Source of the DNA: CBDTTW01 sp965363675
GTDB taxonomy: Bacteria; Bacteroidota; Rhodothermia; Rhodothermales; DASSAV01
Assembly (NCBI GenBank): GCA_965363675.1
Contig: CBDTTW010000011.1
Location: forward strand, 1 to 33,665
DNA: 33,665 nt
Direction: 5' to 3'
Shown here: positions 29,357-33,665 of the stretch, in pieces
How the letters are laid out: every line of letters starts with the position of its first letter
Position numbering within the stretch: the first letter of the stretch is position 1
Program-made: the position numbers and the translations under genes
Notes under the pieces: generated by a model
What the model was told of the DNA's origin: nothing
What the model saw: the letters and a program-made list of their open reading frames with translations, nothing else
The model's database searches: none

Positions 29357-30127
29357 ATGCGCATTGCCCTTGTAGGCGCCGGCCAGATGGGCCGCGCCGT
29401 CGAGCAGGTCGCCCGCGAGCGCGGCCACGAGGTCGCCGCCCGCTTCGACGAATACCAGCCGCTGCCCGAGGCCGCCGCGCCCGATCTGGGCGGGGCCGAC
29501 GTAGCCATCGACTTCACGGCGCCCGGCGCGGCCGTGGGCAACATCCGCAAGTACTGCCGGTGGGGGCTGCCCGCCGTCGTCGGCACGACGGGCTGGTACG
29601 AGCGCCTGGACGAAGTGCGGGGCCTCGTCGCGGAGGCGGGCGCTGCGCTGCTCTACGCGCCGAACTTCTCCGTAGGCGTCCAGATCCTCGTGCGGGCGCT
29701 GGCCGCCGTGGCCCCGCTGCTCGACGCCTTCCCCGAGTACGACCTGGGCGTGCACGAGTGGCACCACGTGCGCAAGGTGGACAGCCCGAGCGGCACGGCG
29801 CTGCAACTGGCCGGGGCGCTGCTCGGCGGCGTCGGGCGCAAAACGCGCCTCGAAACCGAGACGCAGCACGGCCGCATCGCTCCCGAGGCGCTGCACGTCA
29901 CGTCGTCGCGCGTGGGCGAGGTCATCGGCCGCCACATCGTCACGCTCGACAGCGCCTTCGATGCGCTCGAGCTCAAGCACGAGGCCAAGGGCCGCACGGG
30001 CTTCGCCTTCGGAGCCGTCCGCGCCGCCGAGTGGCTGCCGGGCAAAACCGGCCTCTTTACGCTCGACGATGTTTTGGAAGAAATGCTGGCCGGCCCCTCG
30101 GCTTCGCCCCGAGACCCGTTATCTTGA
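29357..30127 (+). CDS. dapB: 4-hydroxy-tetrahydrodipicolinate reductase
   Basis: 256 residues. The NAD(P) loop is VGAGQMGRAV at residues 6-15, with the common 'GxxGxMG' form. VVGTTGWY, then APNFSVGVQIL follow; the catalytic block is EWHHVRKVDSPSGTAL, with the His-His/Lys pair of DapB. It reduces the product of DapA in lysine and diaminopimelate synthesis. It starts 12 bases after thrA. The usual DapB C-terminal R-x-x-F element is replaced by FDALELKHEAKGRTGFAFGA. Confidence 0.93.
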   Translation: MRIALVGAGQMGRAVEQVARERGHEVAARFDEYQPLPEAAAPDLGGADVAIDFTAPGAAVGNIRKYCRWGLPAVVGTTGWYERLDEVRGLVAEAGAALLYAPNFSVGVQILVRALAAVAPLLDAFPEYDLGVHEWHHVRKVDSPSGTALQLAGALLGGVGRKTRLETETQHGRIAPEALHVTSSRVGEVIGRHIVTLDSAFDALELKHEAKGRTGFAFGAVRAAEWLPGKTGLFTLDDVLEEMLAGPSASPRDPLS

Positions 30128-30159
30128 CCCGAACGCACCCTCCCAACCCGCCGCTCCTC

Positions 30160-31047
30160 ATGGAAACTCCGTACCTGTTCACCGGCGTCGCCCCTGCGCT
30201 CGTCACTCCGTTCGACGCCCACGGCGGCGTGGACGAGGCGGGCATGCGCGCCCTGATCGACTGGCAGATCTCCTGCGGCGTCGAGGCGCTCGTGATCCTG
30301 GGCACCACCGGCGAGAATGCCACCGTCTGGCCCGAGGAGCGGCGGCGCATCGTGGCGCTGGCCGTCGAGCAGACGGCCGGGCGCGTGCCGGTCATCATCG
30401 GCGCGGGCAACAACTCCACCAGCGAGAGCATCGTCTTCTCGCGCGAGGCCGCCGAGGCGGGCGCCGACGGGCTGCTGATCGTGGCGCCATACTACAACAA
30501 GCCCACGCAGGCCGGCTTCCGGGCGCACGTCGCCGCCATCGCCGACGCCACGGACTGCCCGATCATCCTGTACAACGTGCCGGGCCGTACGGCCCTCAAC
30601 ATTAAGGCCGAAACGACGCTCCGGATCGCCGAGGAAGTCCCTTCGGTGCGCGGCGTCAAGGAAGCCTCGGCCGACCTGGCGCAAATCTCCGACATCCTCA
30701 AGCACCGCCCCGAGCGCCTGGCCGTCTACTCCGGCGACGACGAGTTTACGCTGCCCCTGGTGCTCCTGGGGGCGCAGGGCGTCATCTCGGTCATCGCCAA
30801 TGCGCTTCCCGGCCGCTTCTCGGACATGGTGCGCAAGGCCCTCGCCGGCGACTACGACGGGGCGCGGGAGGCGCATTTCGAGATGCTGGAAGCCATGCGC
30901 GCCTGCTTCTACGAGACCAACCCCATCCCGATCAAGACGATGCTCGGGGCCATGGGCAGGATCAACGACCACATGCGTCTGCCGCTCTCGGCCATCGAGC
31001 CCGCCAACCGCAAGCGCGTGCTCGCCGCCTTCGCCGCGCTCACCTGA
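30160..31047 (+). CDS. dapA: 4-hydroxy-tetrahydrodipicolinate synthase
   Basis: 295 residues from the ATG at 30160; the same frame is open far upstream inside dapB but only as a shadow. Motifs: FTGVAPALVTPFD, GTTGENAT, APYYNKPTQAGF, LYNVPGRT with the catalytic Tyr, and Lys167 (GVKEASADLAQ), the Schiff-base Lys. It condenses pyruvate with aspartate semialdehyde in the cytoplasm. Its start lies 33 bases after the dapB stop. A TATCTTG element overlaps the dapB stop and might give it its own promoter. Its stop is six bases from the convergent mreD stop. Confidence 0.96.
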   Translation: METPYLFTGVAPALVTPFDAHGGVDEAGMRALIDWQISCGVEALVILGTTGENATVWPEERRRIVALAVEQTAGRVPVIIGAGNNSTSESIVFSREAAEAGADGLLIVAPYYNKPTQAGFRAHVAAIADATDCPIILYNVPGRTALNIKAETTLRIAEEVPSVRGVKEASADLAQISDILKHRPERLAVYSGDDEFTLPLVLLGAQGVISVIANALPGRFSDMVRKALAGDYDGAREAHFEMLEAMRACFYETNPIPIKTMLGAMGRINDHMRLPLSAIEPANRKRVLAAFAALT

Positions 31048-31053
31048 GCCGGC

Positions 31054-31524
31054 CTACCGGTTCGAGAAAATGGCGGCCAGCAGCCCCACGAAGGCCGTGT
31101 ACACCGACGAGCCGATCCACAGGGCGGCGACCAGGTACATGCTGCGCGCGCCGGACTGCAACGCCAGAAACGTCACGAAAAGCCCGTTGTGCAGCAGGGC
31201 GATGACGAGGCTGCCGAGGAACGCCTGCTGCGGCATGATCACGAGCGTCTCGCGCTCGTTGGCCGGGAACAGGCCCACCAGAAAGCCGACGATGGTTTTG
31301 ATGAACATGTGGATGCCCCACGTGCCGTAAAGCGCATCCATGAGCACGCCGAGCCCGAAGCCGGTCATCGCGCCGAACTTCTTGCCGTAGCGCAGGCCCG
31401 TCCAGGCGACGTACAGGATGACGGCGTCGGGGAAGGCCCCCCACATCCGCAGACGCCCCAGCACGAGCCATTGCACGCCAACGATGACAAGGGCGACGAC
31501 GACTCTGCGAAAGATAGAGGGCAT
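31054..31524 (-). CDS. mreD: Rod-shape determining protein MreD
   Basis: 156 residues, five or six hydrophobic helices, with the short PDAVILYVAWTGLRYGKKFGAMTGFGLGVLMDALYGTWG-type region typical of MreD (seen as VGVQWLVLGRLRM, then PDAVILYV and GFGLGVLMDALYG). MreD is an inner-membrane part of the elongasome. No mreB or mreC is beside it; upstream on the same strand is the PBP4 gene. A TAATTTTG box precedes it. The call rests on topology and the mid-protein motif. Confidence 0.75.
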   Translation of the reverse strand: MPSIFRRVVVALVIVGVQWLVLGRLRMWGAFPDAVILYVAWTGLRYGKKFGAMTGFGLGVLMDALYGTWGIHMFIKTIVGFLVGLFPANERETLVIMPQQAFLGSLVIALLHNGLFVTFLALQSGARSMYLVAALWIGSSVYTAFVGLLAAIFSNR

Positions 31525-31597
31525 GGGGGCGAAGGGCGCGAGAAAAAGATCCGCCGGAAAATAGGTACGAAAACAAGAGCCGCGCCGGGCCGTATGC

Positions 31598-31605
31598 CAA
31601 AATTA
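31598..31605 (-). promoter_or_regulatory. Possible -7 promoter element (TAATTTTG) of mreD
   Basis: On the minus strand TAATTTTG matches TAnnTTTG exactly. It lies 20 bases past the dacB stop and 73 bases before the mreD ATG. No -33 TTG is seen at the expected distance. Confidence 0.4.
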
Positions 31606-31624
31606 CGTAAGGCGTGAAGGCCGC

Positions 31625-33103
31625 CTACGGCGCGGCCGGCGGCGCCGTGAAGGTGTTCACGATGGCGTCGATCTTGTACGTGATGGCGTGCGAAGAAGCC
31701 GTGTAGTTGTTCGCCATGACGGCAAAGGCCACCGGCCGGCCGTCCGCGAGGCGCGCATAGCCCGCCAGCGAGCGCACGAAGTCCAGCGACCCCGTCTTGG
31801 CGTAGATCGGCAGCCCCGAGAGGCGTCCCCCCATGGTCGTGTGGTATTCCCCGGCGCGCGCGATAGAGGTTAGGAAGGCGGCGCGGTGCGGCCCCTGGTG
31901 CATGTAGGTCAGGAGCCGGACCATCGTTTCGGGCGTCACGTAGTTCTTGCGCGAAAGCCCCGAGCCGTCGCGGATGGAAACGGCCCCGACGTTGGCTCCG
32001 GCCTTGCCGAGCAGTTGCTTCAGGCGCGCCTCGCCGCCGGCGGCCGAGCCGCCGTAGGCGATCGTGCGGAAAAGCTGCTCGGCGTAGAAGTTGTTGCTCT
32101 CCTTGTTCGTGATGGCGATGATCTGCTGTAGGGGCGGCGACACCTCGACGAAAAGCGGCTCCAGGCGGTCGTAAACAGGTTTTTGGTCCAGCAGATCCAC
32201 GTCGTGCAGCGTCGCCTTGACGGCGAGGCCCGCCTGGCGCAGGCTGGAGGCGAAGCTCTCCAGGGCGAAGGCCGTTGGGTTGACGACGGGGATGGCGAGC
32301 GAGGCGTTGTAGGAGCGGGGCACGGTGCCGCGTACGACGATCTTCTCGTTGACCATGTCGCGCTGCACCTCGACGGCTGATCCGCGCGTGCGAGCGGCCG
32401 TCATGGCGCCGTTGCGAATCTCGGCGAAGCCCTCCGGCACGGTCGAAAGGGTAGGGGGGGCGCCGGGGGCTCCGGAGGTCACGCGCAGCTCGACCACGTT
32501 GTCGCGGTAGGCCAGGCCGCCGGCGGCCACCCCGAGCAGGCGGCTGGCCTGGTTCGAGAGGTAGTCGATGTCCCACCCCTCGGCGAAGCGCACGTTGTCG
32601 AAGGCGTCGTCGTCGCCGATGATGCGGCCCTCGAAGCCCGTAATGCCCATCGCCTTGAGTTCGGCCGCCCAGCGGCGCAGCGGGTCGGCGCCGCCGATCT
32701 CGATGCTGCCGAACGTCGGGTCGCCGGAGCCTTTGAGGATGAGGTCGCCGCGCAGGACGCCGCGCTCCAGGCGCCCGTCGAAGTAGAGCACGGTTTTATA
32801 GCGGTAGTCCGGCCCGAGCGCCTCCAGGGCGGCGGCCGTCGTGAGAATCTTCTGCGTCGAGGCAGGCAGGAAGGCCTTGCCGCCGTTGTACTCGAACAGC
32901 ATCTGCCCGCTCGTGAGGTCCATCACGGCGACGCCCCAGTGGGCGGTGTTGGCGTCGGCCTGAATCACGCCGGCGACTCCGGCGAACGGATCGGCCGGGC
33001 GGCTCGCCGTGACGGCGACGAGCAGCAGGGCGCCGAGGGCCATGCAAACGGGCAGCAGGGCGGCGCGGCGCTTCGAGCGGAAAAAGAGCATTACATCGGG
33101 CAT
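31625..33103 (-). CDS. dacB: D-alanyl-D-alanine carboxypeptidase/endopeptidase, PBP4 family
   Basis: 492 residues. A single hydrophobic stretch near residues 13-33 anchors or exports it. The serine-acyl motif is Ser82-x-x-Lys85 (STQK); the second is SNN in NKESNNFYAEQL; the third is KTGS in YAKTGSLDFVRSLAGY. The insert between the first two motifs (e.g. LKGSGDPTFGS, then DDAFDNVRFAEGW) is the PBP4/S13 signature. It trims or cleaves peptidoglycan cross-links in the periplasm. Next gene on the strand is mreD, so both act on the cell wall. Confidence 0.95.
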   Translation of the reverse strand: MPDVMLFFRSKRRAALLPVCMALGALLLVAVTASRPADPFAGVAGVIQADANTAHWGVAVMDLTSGQMLFEYNGGKAFLPASTQKILTTAAALEALGPDYRYKTVLYFDGRLERGVLRGDLILKGSGDPTFGSIEIGGADPLRRWAAELKAMGITGFEGRIIGDDDAFDNVRFAEGWDIDYLSNQASRLLGVAAGGLAYRDNVVELRVTSGAPGAPPTLSTVPEGFAEIRNGAMTAARTRGSAVEVQRDMVNEKIVVRGTVPRSYNASLAIPVVNPTAFALESFASSLRQAGLAVKATLHDVDLLDQKPVYDRLEPLFVEVSPPLQQIIAITNKESNNFYAEQLFRTIAYGGSAAGGEARLKQLLGKAGANVGAVSIRDGSGLSRKNYVTPETMVRLLTYMHQGPHRAAFLTSIARAGEYHTTMGGRLSGLPIYAKTGSLDFVRSLAGYARLADGRPVAFAVMANNYTASSHAITYKIDAIVNTFTAPPAAP

Positions 33104-33295
33104 TGCAGCAGCACGGGTTGGAGCTTGCGGCCGCGCGGCGTGCAGGCGGCCGGAGGGGGTTGGGTAAAGGAACGCCTGATGGAGGACGCTCCTCCGGGCA
33201 AAAGTCGCGGAACCTTGTTATTATGGGTTCAGTTTCCGCCAACGTTACATGCCGGCGCGCCGTTGCGCCGGTTTCTCCTGTTCGCCCGTTGATTT

Positions 33296-33553
33296 ATGGC
33301 TAAGCAAATCCAGCCGCGCCGCCGCGCCCGCCCTGCGGCCCGTTCGAGCGCGCTCGTCTTTACCCGCAAGAACTACCTGCTGCTGGCCCTGAGCGTGGGC
33401 GTGGTGCTGGCGGGGTACCTGCTGATGGCCGTCGAGGGCGAAGTGGACGGCGTGATCTCGCTGTACGTGTCGCCGCTGCTGCTCCTGGCGGGGTATCTCG
33501 GCGTCATCGGGGCGATCATGCACCGCTCGGCTCCGGCGCCGCAGCCCGCTTGA
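33296..33553 (+). CDS. DUF3098 family small membrane protein
   Basis: 85 residues. A basic N-terminus (RRRARPAARSS) leads to FTRKNYLLLALSVGVVLAGY, the DUF3098 opening, and a second hydrophobic helix follows (YVSPLLLLAGYLGVIGAIM). Two membrane helices in all. DUF3098 is typical of the Bacteroidota side and often sits near ftsX and uppP, which are not seen here. Function is unknown. It ends three bases before the convergent frame. Confidence 0.8.
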   Translation: MAKQIQPRRRARPAARSSALVFTRKNYLLLALSVGVVLAGYLLMAVEGEVDGVISLYVSPLLLLAGYLGVIGAIMHRSAPAPQPA

Positions 33554-33556
33554 ACT

Positions 33557-33665
33557 TTACTCGTAGAGCAGGTAGCGGGCGCGCCGCTCCCGGAACGCCT
33601 GCACCTCAGGCTGCCAGGCCGCGATGATGGCGGCGGGGGCCTGGCCGGCGCGGATCATCTCCAGC
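33557..33665 (-). CDS. namZ: Probable DUF1343/NamZ-type protein, C-terminal fragment
   Basis: The minus-strand frame from the window edge to TAA at 33557-33559 gives the last 35 residues. They read EMIRAGQAPAAIIAAWQ, then FRERRARYLLYE. A '..I...W...L..F...R..YLLY' ending is characteristic of DUF1343/NamZ exo-muramidases, which remove N-acetylmuramic acid from peptidoglycan. The call rests on this short tail only. It would be another cell-wall gene next to dacB. Confidence 0.6.
   Translation of the reverse strand, partial: LEMIRAGQAPAAIIAAWQPEVQAFRERRARYLLYE

Noticed and set aside
1..33665. CRISPR array, insertion sequence, prophage or rRNA
   Set aside because: I saw no regularly spaced direct repeats, terminal inverted repeats with a transposase, phage genes or ribosomal RNA sequence.

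Overview
The window looks like chromosomal DNA of a GC-rich member of the Bacteroidota/Rhodothermota side of the tree (Salinibacter/Rhodothermus-like). That placement is an inference from gene content, not a database result. Supporting signs are a DUF3098 gene, a probable DUF1343/NamZ C-terminus, several TAnnTTTG promoter-like elements, few Shine-Dalgarno sites, and high-GC codon use. I see no transposase, integrase, phage gene, rRNA or CRISPR array. Most genes are housekeeping; the accessory spot is 22.3-25.7 kb.

Layout. 1-3 kb, plus strand: the end of an isoaspartyl peptidase/asparaginase gene, a small lipoprotein, a MYG1-like protein, a methyltransferase with a lipoprotein-type signal, and a stand-alone Smr domain protein. 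3-5 kb, minus strand: an FKBP-type prolyl isomerase lipoprotein, a possible PD-(D/E)XK-fold protein, and malate dehydrogenase, with clear terminators. 5.2-9 kb, plus strand: a SixA-like phosphatase, an alkaline phosphatase, and a DnaQ-exonuclease/UvrC-N-terminal fusion. 9-15.6 kb, minus strand: the membrane-arm genes of respiratory complex I (nuoJKLMN) plus a small unknown protein. 15.8-17 kb, minus strand: an exported protein with a tandemly duplicated domain. 17.4-22.2 kb, plus strand: superoxide dismutase, a copper chaperone/ATPase pair (copZ-copA), and a DUF445 membrane protein.

22.3-25.7 kb is the most interesting region. An asparagine-synthetase-like protein of the lasso-peptide cyclase type runs in frame, with no stop codon, into a 73-residue peptide. 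That peptide carries an exact YxxPxLxxxGxxxxxT lasso leader motif. A strong hairpin with a T tract follows, then an HPr-kinase-like gene. Kinases of this type linked to lasso clusters phosphorylate a C-terminal serine, and this peptide ends in Ser. No leader peptidase, RRE protein or exporter lies in the window, and the expected ring-forming acidic residue is absent at the canonical place. The locus therefore looks like an unusual lasso-like RiPP system with a fused cyclase and precursor.

25.8-33.6 kb: a Spy/CpxP-like periplasmic protein; a 35-residue protein that is two-thirds Asp/Glu, on the opposite strand and sharing a bidirectional terminator; tRNA-Ala(GGC); the lysine/threonine operon thrA-dapB-dapA; mreD and a PBP4-type D,D-carboxypeptidase (dacB) on the minus strand; a DUF3098 membrane protein; and the partial C-terminus of a probable NamZ-type muramidase.
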